A stretch of 64,000 bases of DNA from Oxytricha trifallax (Eukaryota > Ciliophora > Spirotrichea > Sporadotrichida > Oxytrichidae), in NCBI GenBank assembly GCA_000711775.1, contig ARYC01002748.1, positions 31,612 to 95,611 of the forward strand, written 5' to 3'. Position 1 is the first letter of the stretch; each line of letters starts with the position of its first letter. The notes under the pieces were generated by a model that ran no database searches, had not been told where the DNA came from, and saw nothing but the letters and a program-made list of their open reading frames with translations. Positions 1 to 10,932 of this stretch are shown here, one piece after another. The position numbers and the translations under genes were made by a program.

Positions 1-1554
1 CAATTTTATAATTATTGTTTACATAAAGCAATTTTACTTTCAATTAAAAATAACCATAGTTTTATGCCATTATAAACATATTTTCTGGTTATTTTGTAAA
101 TCTTTTTACTGTATTATTTAAAGGTTTATTTGTTTTATAAAGATTAAAGCCTAAAGTAAATATTATATAGCTTTAATTACAATTTTAATATTCAGTTTTT
201 ATGATGAACAGTGATCATACATATAAATGAGTTTCTAATATTAATTTTCAGATCTATTAATCATAAAATATTAAAAATAATTAAATATTTACACCTCAGT
301 AGTAACTCCTTCATGAATATTAAGCTCATTATATTCCCAAGTAAATGCATCCTTAGGATATTCAATAAGAGCAATCTTCTAAACTCAAATCTTTCCAATG
401 ATAACAGCTCATTGCCAAACTCTGAGTCTGAGACAAAAGGAATTCAGCTGGAAATAGTTATCAACTCTTAAATAAAGGTCAAAAGCTATAAATAATCAGT
501 CGTAGAATTCATTGATAGTAGTTTCGTAGTCTAAGTTATTAAACTAATGGATCTTCTTGGCAACTTATTATTTAATTTGATTGCAGCATGGTATTTATTT
601 GTTTCCTTATTATAATAAATATTTTATAGTATTTACTTATATTCCAGATAAAAAGGTTATTATATCATAAATGTTAAATTTAAGAGATAGCTAGTTCTAC
701 AGAGATCAATTTACTACATTTGATTCTTGAATATTGTCCAGTTCTTCAACTCCATTATTGTACATGGATAGTCATTAATTAACAATTGGCAAATATATAT
801 ATTTTTATTTTCGTATATTCTGCATATTCTAAAGAGAAATTTATCAAATTTAAAAACTTTAATTATTTCATAGATTATCATCATATATTTAAAAGAAATT
901 AAAACTTCTCATTTACTCATAATAGGTAGCTGCAAAAGCCATCTGGAATTAGTCAAGGATATTGAAGTATAAGTTTACTGATTTCTAGCACCAGTTATTT
1001 CTTAGCTATTACTAGATATTTTCATAAAATTATTAATATTGGCTATGTTTTGTTAATATTTAATTAGAAATTACTATGATTTGTTGAATTTTATTGCATA
1101 AAATTATTTACAAATATATTGATATTCTACTCTAATTATTTAAATTATATTTCTTATTTAAAAGAACTTTCTTGCTGCATCACAGTTTTATATCTAATTT
1201 TTATTCAATAAATTGTTTAATTTTAGATAAGTGTTTGTCAATTAAAACTATAGTAAATAATCTAAATTTAGATATTTAAAATATAAATATAAGCTAAATC
1301 TTATTTGAGATATACCATTAAAATTATAGTTTTTTTTTTTCTAAAATAAATAATGTGATAATAAAAATTAGCACTTGAAACTGCATATTTTCATTGTCAA
1401 AGTCATCAGTAATAAAATCATCATAATTATCAAAATTAATTTCACAGTTTACAATAAAATTAAGCCATGAAACATATAAATAAATATGATAAACATCTTC
1501 AAAAATTTATAATGATTATGCTATTTAATTAAATATAATTAGTTAGATAACATT
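1..1554. other. AT-rich germline DNA, no gene seen
   Basis: Very AT-rich sequence flanking the first TBE. A short frame at 211-471 has no protein-like composition and is taken as chance. No repeat with another part of the window was noticed. It is probably germline-limited spacer DNA; that is inference from composition and from the adjoining transposon. Confidence 0.5.
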
Positions 1555-2453
1555 CAAAACCCCAAAACCCCTTAGTGAGGTTTATAAGTGCTTTGATTTA
1601 TAGGGTATAGTTGGGGTCTTATTGGGGTTAGTAGACAAAATGCAGGTTTTATGGGAATTTAATGAATATTTAATGATTATTAGTGTGCTTAAATCAAATA
1701 AATTTTATCTGCTTGTCTTTGTGATACCTATTGAATCTCGCTGTCTTTATTTGTTCTAGAATTCATTAAATGATTATCTTGGATATGCTGGAGCTTTAAC
1801 TATGACCATCTCAACTATCTTCTTAATTTATCGCAGATTTCTTCTTATTTTATATGTTTTAGCAGCTAAACTTATTGATTATTTCTCATGCTTTGTTCCA
1901 AAGTATGACATACTTTCCATATCGCTCTCTAATATAATAGCAGCAACTGCCCATACATCCCACTGAACTGAGCCATTAGTCCATTTCTCTCTAATTGGGA
2001 AGTATCCAGGAGTGCCAAGAACTTTTGCTAAAGTCACTATCTCTTATCTTAAGGCTCTATTGAAATCGATAACTACGACTTCTAAAGGGCAGAGGTTAAG
2101 CATTACATTTTCAAGCTTCAAATCTCTATGAACATATCCAAGTTCATGCAACTCCTTGACACCTTTAATCATATCTGTTAGAATATCATTTAAGTCATTA
2201 GGGTATCTATTATAATATAGATAGTCTCTTAAAGTCATTTCAAATTTCTTGAGCCTTAGTGCGATGAAACCATAGCTTAATATAACACATTTAACTTAAG
2301 CAATGTTTAACAATCTCTTCTTTAAACCTATCTAAGAATCTATTTCCGTTAGCAATCTCTTCTTTAAGTCCTCTCAAAGAATCATATATTCCTTACAAAC
2401 TCATTTTAATACTCTCATTTTTTTAAAAAAATAATAATAATAATAATTAATCC

Positions 2454-2482
2454 TCATCGGGGGCTCAAGGCCCCCCGGATGA
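2454..2482. repeat. GC-rich hairpin at the insert end
   Basis: GGGGGC and GCCCCC pair around a TCAAG loop, extended by TCATC/GATGA after a small bulge. It stands out in very AT-rich surroundings, next to an (ATA)n tract at 2430-2448. It may mark the terminus of the inserted sequence. Confidence 0.6.
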
Positions 2483-2663
2483 ATATATATGTTATATATA
2501 TGTAAGGAACTAGTCCTTTTAATTAAAGTTGTTATCACATAAGGTGTTCAGGTCTCTTATAAACCTTTCTTGTTTTGATGGCTACCTCAATCTTTTTCTT
2601 AGTCTTCCATCTTGTGACTCCTTTCCAGAATTTAGCATTGGACTTTCTCTCTATGCCAGTTGT

Positions 2664-3986
2664 TCATGAAGGTGAGAGTGTCTTCAGCTTTTTTGAATTT
2701 TAGTTCGATTTTGTGGGTGTGTTACCAATTTGGTAGCTTCTTGGGACGCTTTTGAACATTGCTAGTTGCTGAATTTGCGGGAAGATAGTATCTCTTAGCT
2801 GTCTCTCTCCATATCTTTTTGCATCTACATATAAGACTATCATCTTCCTATCTTTGTCTGATAGTTTGACGTTAAGGTTTATCTTAGTGAAGTCTGTAGA
2901 TTTTTCAAGGAAGGCATTGAATCCTGCTTTCTTTTATTCTGGGTTAAGATTGTGCCAGAATTGTTCTCCTATTGTTTAAGCGTAGTAACATTTTAGTTAT
3001 TGCTTTGTTTGAAGAGCCATTTTGTTTTCTATCTATGAGTCTATTATATACTTGGTACTATTAATGATTTAGTGTTTCATCTTAGCTTGTAGCTTATGGC
3101 TGACATACTATATCTTTAGAACTTTGTTAATGTTGGAAGAAGTCTGTTCATTATACTGACCTGACTCTAAAATTCTGGTCAGACTTTTCTGATGAAGTGC
3201 GTCATCAAATTGGAGATTTGTGCCCTATTTGATAGTAGCCTATTTAGTAGTGATAGTAGAAGTGTCTATCATGACCACGTCATTATCTTGTTTTTCAAAA
3301 GCTGACTTTTCTCTTGGTTCTGGTATTTGGTCTGGTTGAATGAGTAGTTGGTTGTTTTAGATAACTCCTTGGTTAGCTATATACTCAAGAGATTTAATGG
3401 CTAGGTTAGCCACCTTTTAGGTTGTCTCCATTTATATTTGAGGGTATTTAATAGTGAGAACAAAAGTTTAAATTATTTCAGCGAATCTTTCTTCTCTGAA
3501 GTGGAATTCGGTGTCTTGCTTCTTAATTGCTTCAGTCATGTCGTGTCGGTGCTGAATGTTCTTTGTTTGGTTGTACTTTTGCAGCTTTAGAATTAAGACA
3601 AAGAGAAGGTTCATGTGTGACTGGAAGACTTATAAGTTTTTGACTTGAAGATTTTGAAGCTCTGTGAGATCAAGTGGATAGTTCTCATTGAGAAGCTTGT
3701 CGGTTCCTTGTCTGCATTTTTCGATGAGTGTGAAGAAGCTTGTGTCTGTGACTTTAACTTTGTCAATTAGTTTTTTTGTGTTTAGTATGAGCTCAGTTTA
3801 CTTCTTCATGACCTATGGTATAGAGGTCCATCTCATGTAGTTGGGTTTGAGCTTGATATCTTCAAAGTTTTTGAGGGCAGGATCTTTATCTGGTGCTTTT
3901 TGTTTCTTCTCTTTTTGAATTAAGAAGATAGATTTTTATTAAATCCTGGTGTTTTGAGCGTGGTCATTATCACCCTCTTCAGCCAT
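2664..3986 (-). CDS. unknown 440-aa protein encoded in the TBE B1 insert
   Basis: ATG at 3986 opens a frame of 441 codons with no TGA until 2664-2666. In this composition that is unlikely by chance, and codon choice looks coding (many CTC, AAG, GAA). The product is hydrophilic and helix-prone, rich in Gln and Lys. It starts MAEEGDNDHAQN and has a segment KLSDKDRKMIVLYVDAKRYG near the C-terminus. After the TGA the same frame stays open to 2535 and is strongly basic (KFWKGVTRWKTKKK), so the protein may originally have been about 480 aa. No zinc finger, kinase, reverse transcriptase or DDE motif was seen. It could be transposon cargo, a LINE-type ORF1 or a captured host segment. The family is not recognised. 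Confidence 0.6.
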
Positions 3987-4884
3987 CGGTTAACCGGTCG
4001 ATTTTATGAACCAAAACTAATTACTTAGAACTTTTCTTCTTGTTCTAGTGATCGTTAAACATTGAGGGTCTGATAGTTAACTTTTTAATTTTTTCAAATT
4101 AAAATTCTATTTTGCTCATTTTTAATGAGATAGCTGAAAGGGTATACCTTGTATGCATACTCATCAACTACTATAAGCTTTGCCTTGTTAGGCACATTTA
4201 TGTGCAAGTAATTTTAAATGCAGCTACTAAGTTAAATTGCATTTAATGCAGGAATACTCATAGCTTTCGCTTGGAAGCATGCTAAAACAGTATGATCTGC
4301 AGGCTAGTTCATTGATTCAAAGCGACACTGTCTCTTGAGTTTCTCCTTTAGCTCTCTTTAAGACTCAAGAATTTTTGATTTTCTTTTAGCAGGTACAAGT
4401 TTTTAAGTCTCCTTGTCTTAAATCAAGAATTCACTAAGATGATGTTTTGCGCATATGCTTCTTAACCTTTGCTGAGTGAGTGTAAGACTTCATGCATGTT
4501 TTGCATTGGTACCTTCCATCCACTTTGTCATGTTTAAAATAGATCTTGGCCTTGCCAGAGTGTACCTCTTTAATGTGCCTCTTCAAGCTAGACTCAGTTG
4601 AAAAGAAGTTTTAGCAGTCTTCACATTAAAATGTTTTAATTTTTTCTATTGGTTTGCTGTTCCTTATCTTCTTCAACCAATTCAACTTATGTTTAAACAC
4701 CCATCTCAGCACTCTACTTCTTGTTTTAAACTTAAATTTTAAAGACCTCAGCTTCAAAATCTAGAGCTCTTAGTTCAACCTCCTTTTCAATATAAATTAC
4801 TTCTGGTTTCTTGGAGGAGCCAAAGTTGAGAAATGGTTAACCTGTTCCAAGAGAAACAGCCTTACGATTTAAGTTAGCCGCCAT

Positions 4885-5456
4885 GTTTAAATTCAAATTT
4901 AAGTTTCTATTATAATACTCTAATAACCTCTCTAGTTATAGTTACACTGTAAAGGAGTTGACACTTCAGCAATAATAGTTGATTATAAGGTGTTAGAAGT
5001 CATATTTATACTTAGTTTATAACTATAACTTTTCTAATTTCATGCTTAATATTATTAATTTTGGTACCAACATTGAAAAAAATCAGGTTGGTACTGATAC
5101 CAATTAGGTTTTAAACCAGATTGAAACTTTTCCATTAAACTTCACTTTATTAAAAGTAGGTACTAATTAAGTTTTGTTACTATTAAATTGGTACCAATTA
5201 AAATTAAACGAATTTAGTACCAGTACTAATTAAATTTAAACAAATTTAGTACTAATTTAATGGAACTAAATTGATAAAAATGGAGCTCCATCTCCGAAGT
5301 TAGTTACAGCTTATGCAAACTTTATCCACGTATCTTTACAGGGTTGACCTTCTATAAGATGTCCATATTTAATACTAAAATTTTAAACAATAGGATCCAG
5401 AACTCTATACATTATGATTTGAAATTCAATAACAAGAGAAGGAACAATGATAAAAT
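4885..5456. promoter_or_regulatory. divergent spacer of TBE B1 with GGTACC-type motif cluster
   Basis: The 570 bases between the divergent 57-kDa and 22-kDa genes hold repeated GGTACCAA/TTGGTACC and TTAGTAC words (about 5060-5270), many palindromic. Closer to the 22-kDa start is a block GGTTGACCTTCTATAAGATG with CCATATTTAATA after it, matched in the other subfamilies. The B2 spacer (58009-58581) has the same motif types. A bidirectional promoter or protein-binding array is inferred from position only. Confidence 0.5.
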
Positions 5457-6239
5457 CTATAAGTACTAAAATGAAGAGGGTTGAAGCTTAAGAAATGATC
5501 TCAAAATTTAGAAGCAAGGAAGATCTCTATCGATACCTCACTCAACATGGTAAGTATGCAGCATATACTTAATCATATACTATAGTGGGATTATTCCTTC
5601 CAACGATGGAAGGTACTAAAATTTCATTTTTAAAAGCTATACTTTATGATGAGAAGAAAGCCTTAAAAAACAATGAAATTAAGTTGATATAAATACCAAA
5701 CTACCCAGAGATTTCAGTCACTAATCTCTACGATGATGCGATGAAAGATGAAGAGTTGGTAGTTTATCTTCCTACCAAGAAACAACTCTCTAACAAGCTT
5801 CCAGGAAGGAGCTTCTTCTTTGGTGTTCTTGGCACTTTAAGAGAGAGTTATCTCAGAGATATAATTGAAGAAGCTCACAAAAAACGCTACTCTATTTCTC
5901 CTGAAGATTAAAAGAAGCAAGGCATACTAATAAGCGAGACCTGGCTTGCGGAGCTTAAGAAGCATCCATACCTCTCTAGTAAGCTTTGACACATAACTTT
6001 GTCGGGAAACCTGGAACTGGTATATTCCTAATGAAAGAACATGCATAGGTTCACAGAGAGAGAAATTCATAGACTATTCATGAAGTGAGCAAGAGGCTTT
6101 ATAAAGATTTTTAAAAGCCAGATGAAATGAACATAGATGCAGGAGCTGGCACTAAGAGAAAAATATGGGCCCAAGCAAACCATAAAAAGACGAGAAGAAG
6201 GAGAAGCCTAATCCCTTTCTGGGTTAATTTAATATGTGA
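5457..6239 (+). CDS. TBE 22-kDa protein gene with short introns
   Basis: The start at 5457 gives MIKSISTKMKRVEAQEM, then SKFRSKEDLYRYLTQH. A 36-nt GT-AG intron follows at 5550-5585, and the frame resumes GLFLPTMEGTKISFLKAI. The core IPNYPEISVTNLYDDAM and LPGRSFFFGVLGTLRESY is shared with every TBE copy here. A second intron is expected after HPYLSS (near 5972), but its 3' AG seems lost, so the conserved MNIDAGAG tail at about 6126 may not be joined. The stop at 6237-6239 lies six bases from the stop of the convergent transposase. The function of the 22-kDa protein is unknown. Confidence 0.75.
5550..5585 (+). other. 36-nt intron in the B1 22-kDa gene
   Basis: GTAAGT to ATAG, 36 nt. The same position holds a 36-nt GT-AG segment of unrelated sequence in all TBE subfamilies of the window, while the flanking codons are conserved. 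In B2 the segment contains in-frame TGA, so it must be removed there. Confidence 0.8.
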
Positions 6240-6245
6240 ACTTAT

Positions 6246-7315
6246 TCATTCATTTAAATCTAAAACTTATTTATAATAATAAACATTCATTCTTCCTTCT
6301 CTCGCACAAACTGTTGTCTTATCTATGCTTACTCTCTTGCAGCTACTCTGAATCAAGTCTACTGTATCTATAGACAATTATGCATTAGGTGATATAGCAG
6401 CAGCTTCTTGTAGTGGGTCTTTATTTAACTCCAGTAGAATTCAATTCCATTAAATTGAGGACTGTAAGGAACATTGCAAACAGGAGTAATGTTTAATTCT
6501 TCATAAGCTTTCTTAGACTACTTAGTCTTGTGAACTGAGAGGTTGTCAACAAACAGGTTGATCTCTTAATCGCTGTATTTATCTCTCAGCTTATGTAGGA
6601 ACTCTATGTACTACTCTCGCTTAATAGAGCGAGGATGAATAAAATAACTTTCTAAGGCCAGAGTCTTCACTAATACCTGCTAAAATTGCATGGGTTACAA
6701 CCCTTACTTTCTAATCGTAGACTTCTATATTATCGTACTTCTTGTATCAAGACTTATTAATAAAGGTGTTAAACGTAAACACAGCTTCATCAGCATGTAT
6801 GAACTTGATGTTATTGTCAAATATCCCTCTGCATTTAATCATATATATAGTTTAAATTATTACTATAAAATGGCACTGTAAAATCAATCACTCTCTTCTT
6901 CTGTTGACAGTCTTGAAAGTAATACCATTTATTTTATATATGTTGGCTATAGATTATGGAGAGATACGCTTGTCAGGAAACTTGCGATGAAACATCACAG
7001 CTCGCTAGTCTAGTGGAAAGTGTGCCCAATACTTTAAAGTCTTCGAATACAGAGGTAGTCAATATGGTGCTGTGAGAACTTTTTTTTTCTTGCAGGATGC
7101 TTTCAAGTGCCTGATTTATAATGGTAAACAGCCAACAAGCAATGATACCTAACTGTTGAGGCACTCTTGCGCAGGAGCTTTGCTATAGCTGCCTAATTCA
7201 TTACTGGTTTGACTTAGTCTATATTAATACTTGTACCATACCTAAGCTTAAGCAATAAATCTAAGTATTACTCATCATAAATAGACCCTAAATTTCGCTA
7301 ATTTCTATTTCTTAT
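6246..7315 (-). pseudogene. TBE transposase (Tc1/IS630-type, 42-kDa ORF), damaged
   Basis: The minus-strand frame matches the TBE transposases of the other copies. The first acid is in FIHADEAVFTFNTF, the second in LFVDNLSVHKTK, and the Glu is in YSPQFNGIEFYW, spaced 34 residues after the second Asp (DD34E). The start codon corresponding to the B2 ATG (52078) is ATA here. At least one base is missing around 7045. An in-frame TGA at 7103-7105 falls at the same codon as in B2. The TGA stop at 6246-6248 is six bases from the stop of the 22-kDa gene. The enzyme would cut and move the element; this copy looks dead unless the shifts are assembly errors. Confidence 0.85.
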
Positions 7316-7417
7316 TTTGCAAATTGGCCTAATTTCTCTACTAACCCCAATAAGACCCCAACTTTACCCTACAAATCAAAGCACTTATATACCTCACTAT
7401 GGGGTTTTGGGGTTTTT

Positions 7418-8184
7418 AATAAATCTGTTATTTTCATAATGCTGTATGAAAACATTAAATATTAAGAAATTAATTAAAATTAAATAACTAAAAAAATGAA
7501 AAAATTAAATTTTTTTTTTTGATTACTTTAAAAATCTTATGTTTAATTATAAATAAGCTGAACTTTATTATTTACGATTAAAATTTAATGCATATCATAT
7601 ATCAATATAATTAGTTATAAATGGTAGATTATATTATCTATTTGCCGAATTAATGTGTTAAATTAAAGTAAAAATATCTCGATTTAAAGAAGTAAAAAAT
7701 TGTAGCGCAAAGAATATTATAATGATAGTTGGAAGATCCAATAACTTAACTATTCAAGGGCATTTGATAATTATGCTTTCTTTGCAATTGCAGCCTCAGA
7801 TCTTATTTATTATCTAACTTCTTGGTAGCTGAACCTTAAAATCCTTAAAAATAGGATAATAATCAAACATGGAGTTCTCTGCCTCCCTACAACGAGTATA
7901 TCTCGAAAGTAACTTAATGGTATTCTTAACACGCTCAGTAGGTTGCGTTGTAAAACTACTTGGATGTCGGAAAAGCAATAAAAGAATATTAAGAATGAAA
8001 GGAAATAGGCATTCTAAAAAGATATGGGTAGGCAGGACAAAAAATATAATTAAAAAAATTGAATTTTTTTAATTCATTAATGAATTGATTTCTCAAAAAT
8101 CAATTCAAGGAATTAGGGGGAAGGGGATAAAATAATAAGAAAGAGGGAAAGGAAGAAAAAGGAAGAATAGGAAGCAAATTAAAA
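7418..8184. other. AT-rich spacer, no gene seen
   Basis: AT-rich DNA between TBE B1 and the tandem-duplicated region. A 67-codon frame at 7869-8072 is preceded by nothing recognisable and is considered chance. A purine-rich tract (GGGAAAGGAAGAAAAAGGAA type) lies at about 8110-8180, next to the duplication breakpoint. Confidence 0.45.
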
Positions 8185-8531
8185 TGGAAGAATTCGATTT
8201 AAAGTTTTGAAGTGCGTCAATAAAAAAATGAATTTTATAAATATAAATACAATCCACACAAATGCCCAAGATAGTCACGGTCTATTATTCAAATCTCTCA
8301 TTTCCTTACCTCGTGCGTGATTTTCACGCGCCTCAAAGAAACAGGTTCCGCATTTTACTTTTACACGCTTTTAAATCTCTTAAGGGCTCACCGAAAAACC
8401 CCAAAATCCCTTCGGTAGTTTGATTGAGTTTTTTATTGATAAAAGTAGACTATTAGTGCATACTTTATTAGGGTTTTAATGAGGTTTATGTAGGGGATTA
8501 GGGTTTAAATGTAATGTAAATTAGTGTTCAA

Positions 8532-9573
8532 ATGCGAGGTTTGGGGTCATTATATGACAGTGAGTATATTGATCTGCTGTTTAAGTTGCGTTATGGATCT
8601 GATGATTACATTGAATAACTCAAATCTATTTTTAAAAAAAACGCTTCTATGCTGCTCCTTAAATCTCCTTTTACTGTAAGATCTTACTGCTTGTTAGCAT
8701 TGAATTTAAAAGATAGCAACTTAATTCAAAGCCTAAGAGGCCTTAAAAGTTTTAGCAGCATCATATTGATTATCTTATTAATGATAAGACGCTTAAATAC
8801 TGGGCTCACTTCTCTCTGGCCTAGAGAGCTGTGATTTTTCATCGCCAATTTCCTGAGCTTTACATATCCGCTTAATCTATAGCGAACATATATAAAAAGA
8901 AATATCTTACAAGACAGTCAATCGCATTAAGAGAGTGATTGACTTTAATGTTCCATTTTATAAGACTAATTTAAATTATATATTCGATTAAATGCAGAGG
9001 TCTTAAGAGCATAATATAAAGTTCCTACACGCTGATGAAGCTGTATTTACATTCAATACCTTTATATCAAGGTCTTGGTATAAAAGATATCGCAACATTG
9101 AAGTATATGATTAAAAGGTTAAGGTTTAAACTCATGCAATTCTTGGTGGAATAAGCGAAGATAATGGTCTCGAGACTTATGTTATCCACCTCGCTCTATT
9201 TAGACTGAATAATATATATAGTTCTTACAAAAGCTCAGAGAAAAGTACGCTGACTAAGAGATTATTCTGTTCGTTGATATCCTGCCAGCTCATAAAACTA
9301 AAGACTCAAGAGAGGAGTATGAAAGGCTAAACATAACACCTGTATTTAATGTACCTTATAGCAGTTAGTTCAATGGAATCGAGAAGTTATTGTTGGCTAT
9401 TGAAATTTCATTATAAGAAATTGCTGATCTACCATATGATGCATGATATAAAGATAGATACAATCGATTTTATTAAGAGTGCTGCTAAGAGAGTCAGCGA
9501 TGATAATGCTAAAGTATGCGCTAGAGAAGGGAGATTTTGTGTTTAAAAATAAGTTTTAGATTTAAGCGAATGA
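8532..9573 (+). pseudogene. TBE transposase, degenerate (C1)
   Basis: ATG at 8532 gives MRGLGSLYDSEYIDLLFKLR, the same start as C3. The first acidic motif is FLHADEAVFTFNTFIS. The second reads LFVDILPAHKTK, with the usual Asn after Asp changed to Ile. The Glu motif reads YSSQFNGIEKLLL. Deletions near 8625-8700 and a short gap near 9190 break the frame. The tandem copy C2 shares the odd VDILPAH and GIEKLLL readings, so those changes preceded the duplication. The TGA at 9571-9573 is six bases from the 22-kDa stop. Confidence 0.85.
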
Positions 9574-9579
9574 ATAAGT

Positions 9580-10360
9580 TCACATATTAAATTTACCCGT
9601 AAAGGGATTTGGCTTCTCTTTCATTCCTTCCTCTATGGCTTGCTTGGGCCTATGTTTCTTCTCTTAGTGCCAGCTCCTGCATCTATGTTCATTTAGTCTA
9701 GCTTTTATAAATCTTTGAAGAGTCTCTTACTCAATTCATGCTTTACTTGAGATTTTCTCTCTCTATTTAATTTGCTGCGCTCTTTCATCAAATATATAGC
9801 AGTGGCAGATTTTTCTATAAAATTAGAAGACTAAGCTTACTAGTGATGAATGGATGCTTCTGCAGTTCCAAGAGCCAGGTGTCGCAGATCTTAATTCCTT
9901 GCTTCTCTTTTTCTTCAGAATAGATGCTATAGCGATTCTGTTGAGCTTCTTAGATTACTTCATTTAAGTACTCAGGTTTCAGAGTTCCAAGGACACCAAA
10001 GAAGAAGTTTCTCTCTGGCAACTTATTAGAGAGTTGCAGCTTTGATGGAAGGTAGAGAGCACATCTGGATCACTCATAGCATCATCATAGAGGTTTGTTA
10101 CTGAGATTTCAGGGTAGTTAGGTATCTCGATCATTCTGATTTCATTAGACTTAAAAAGCTTTTTTCTCTTCACTTAGTAGGGCTTTTAAGAATGAGATTT
10201 TAGTTCCTTCCTTAGTTGGCAAGAAGAGTCCAACTATAATGGATGTATTAATCTTAATTAAGAGCTTACCTTGCTATACCAAATATCTATAAAGGTCCTC
10301 TTTACTCCTGAATTTCCCTCTTAAATCTTGAGATTATATTCTCTTCATTGCATCATTCAT
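9580..10360 (-). pseudogene. TBE 22-kDa gene (C1)
   Basis: The frame reads MNDAMKRIQSQDLRGKFRSK from an ATG at 10360; the upstream ATG used in subfamily A is ATA here. Intron 1 is 36 nt (GTAAGC to TATAG, about 10236-10271). Intron 2 is 26 nt, ending TTTATAG (about 9831-9856). The exons carry the family core (PNYPEISVTNLYDDAM) and the tail MNIDAGAGTKRR. At least one frame shift is visible around 10020-10060. The stop TGA is at 9580-9582, convergent with the transposase. Function unknown. Confidence 0.7.
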
Positions 10361-10932
10361 AGAGTCTATCTTGCTTCCAGTTTCTATAAACGTTTATGAA
10401 ATTTAAATGTTTGGATATCCATTCTGAACTTACTAAAATTTTACTCCTAAATAGGGAGATCCACTTGGAGATCAACCTGAATCACATATATTGAGAAAGA
10501 TGGAGGCTTTCTCCAAGTTTCAAAGTTTGACTTCCATTTTTATAAAACTTTCTCCATTAAATTGATCCTAATAATAATTAGTTTAATTAGGTGGTGCTCC
10601 TAATTTATTTAAAACCTAATTAGGAGGTTAAATTAATGTTCAAAACCGTATTAGGTGGTAAATTAAAAAAATTAAATTTTAAAACTTCCCCTCCTAATTT
10701 TGCGAGAACAAATTTAGGAGGACTACCTAACTTCACAAAACATATTTAGATGCATTTTAATGAATAAAATGGATGAATTAGTATATAAATTATCACTAAA
10801 TTTATGAAATATAAAACTAATGTCTCTTACTCTGTTCTTATTAAACCTCTCTAAACCTTTGAGGATATGCTCTTCCTCTTGTATAAAGGTAGAATTTATA
10901 TAGCTTGTATAATTATTAATAGTATTTATAAA
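10361..10932. promoter_or_regulatory. divergent spacer of TBE C1 with CCTAATTAGGAGG motifs
   Basis: Between the divergent 22-kDa and 57-kDa genes, variants of CCTAATTAGGAGG / TTAGGTGGT recur about eight times (10560-10735). A block with GGAGATCCACTTGGAGATCA next to CTATTTAGGAGTAAAA (10430-10485) is the counterpart of the GGTTGACCTCC block of the other subfamilies. Regulatory use is inferred from position and repetition. Confidence 0.5.

Larger units (their letters stand above)
2415..4115 (-). other. 1.7-kb insert inside the B1 57-kDa gene
   Basis: By alignment with B2, homology to the 57-kDa gene stops near 4115 (after the codons for KVYPFSYL) and resumes near 2415. A short AAAAATGAG-like word occurs at both borders and could be a target duplication, but the borders cannot be fixed to the base. 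The insert has a 440-codon frame in the same orientation as the host gene, an (ATA)n tract and a GC-rich hairpin near its distal end. It has no telomere repeats and no recognised transposase. Confidence 0.7.
1694..4884 (-). pseudogene. TBE 57-kDa zinc-finger/kinase-like gene, split by an insert
   Basis: ATG at 4884 gives a start nearly identical to that of the B2 copy. The N-terminal part (about 4884-4130) encodes C2H2 finger-like segments, including a CxxC followed by KRHIKEVHSG. The C-terminal part (about 2400-1694) carries the kinase-like core: MTLRDYL, then ELGYVHRDLKLEN (subdomain VIb) and VIDFN where kinases have DFG. TGA at 1694-1696 matches the B2 stop. Between the two halves lies about 1.7 kb absent from B2, so this copy cannot make the normal protein. 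In TBEs the 57-kDa ORF is known as a zinc-finger/kinase protein; its biochemical role is not settled. Read with TAA/TAG as Gln. Confidence 0.85.
1555..7417 (-). mobile_element. TBE copy B1 (telomere-bearing element with internal insert)
   Basis: The left end reads CAAAACCCCAAAACCCC and the right end GGGGTTTTGGGGTTTT, i.e. inverted C4A4 telomere repeats, followed inward by a shared subterminal repeat (GTGAGGTTTATAAGTGCTTT type). The element holds the TBE gene set: 57-kDa gene on the minus strand, 22-kDa gene on the plus strand, transposase on the minus strand. At 5.86 kb it is about 1.7 kb longer than the other copies because of an insert at about 2415-4115. ATT precedes the left end, but no clean matching ATT follows the right end, so the target duplication is decayed. 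The closest relative in the window is B2 (51976-60166): both share GGTACC-rich spacer motifs. Confidence 0.93.

Noticed and set aside
7869..8072. 67-codon plus frame MEFSASLQRVYLE as a gene
   Set aside because: No homologous copy, no context, and composition compatible with chance in AT-rich DNA.
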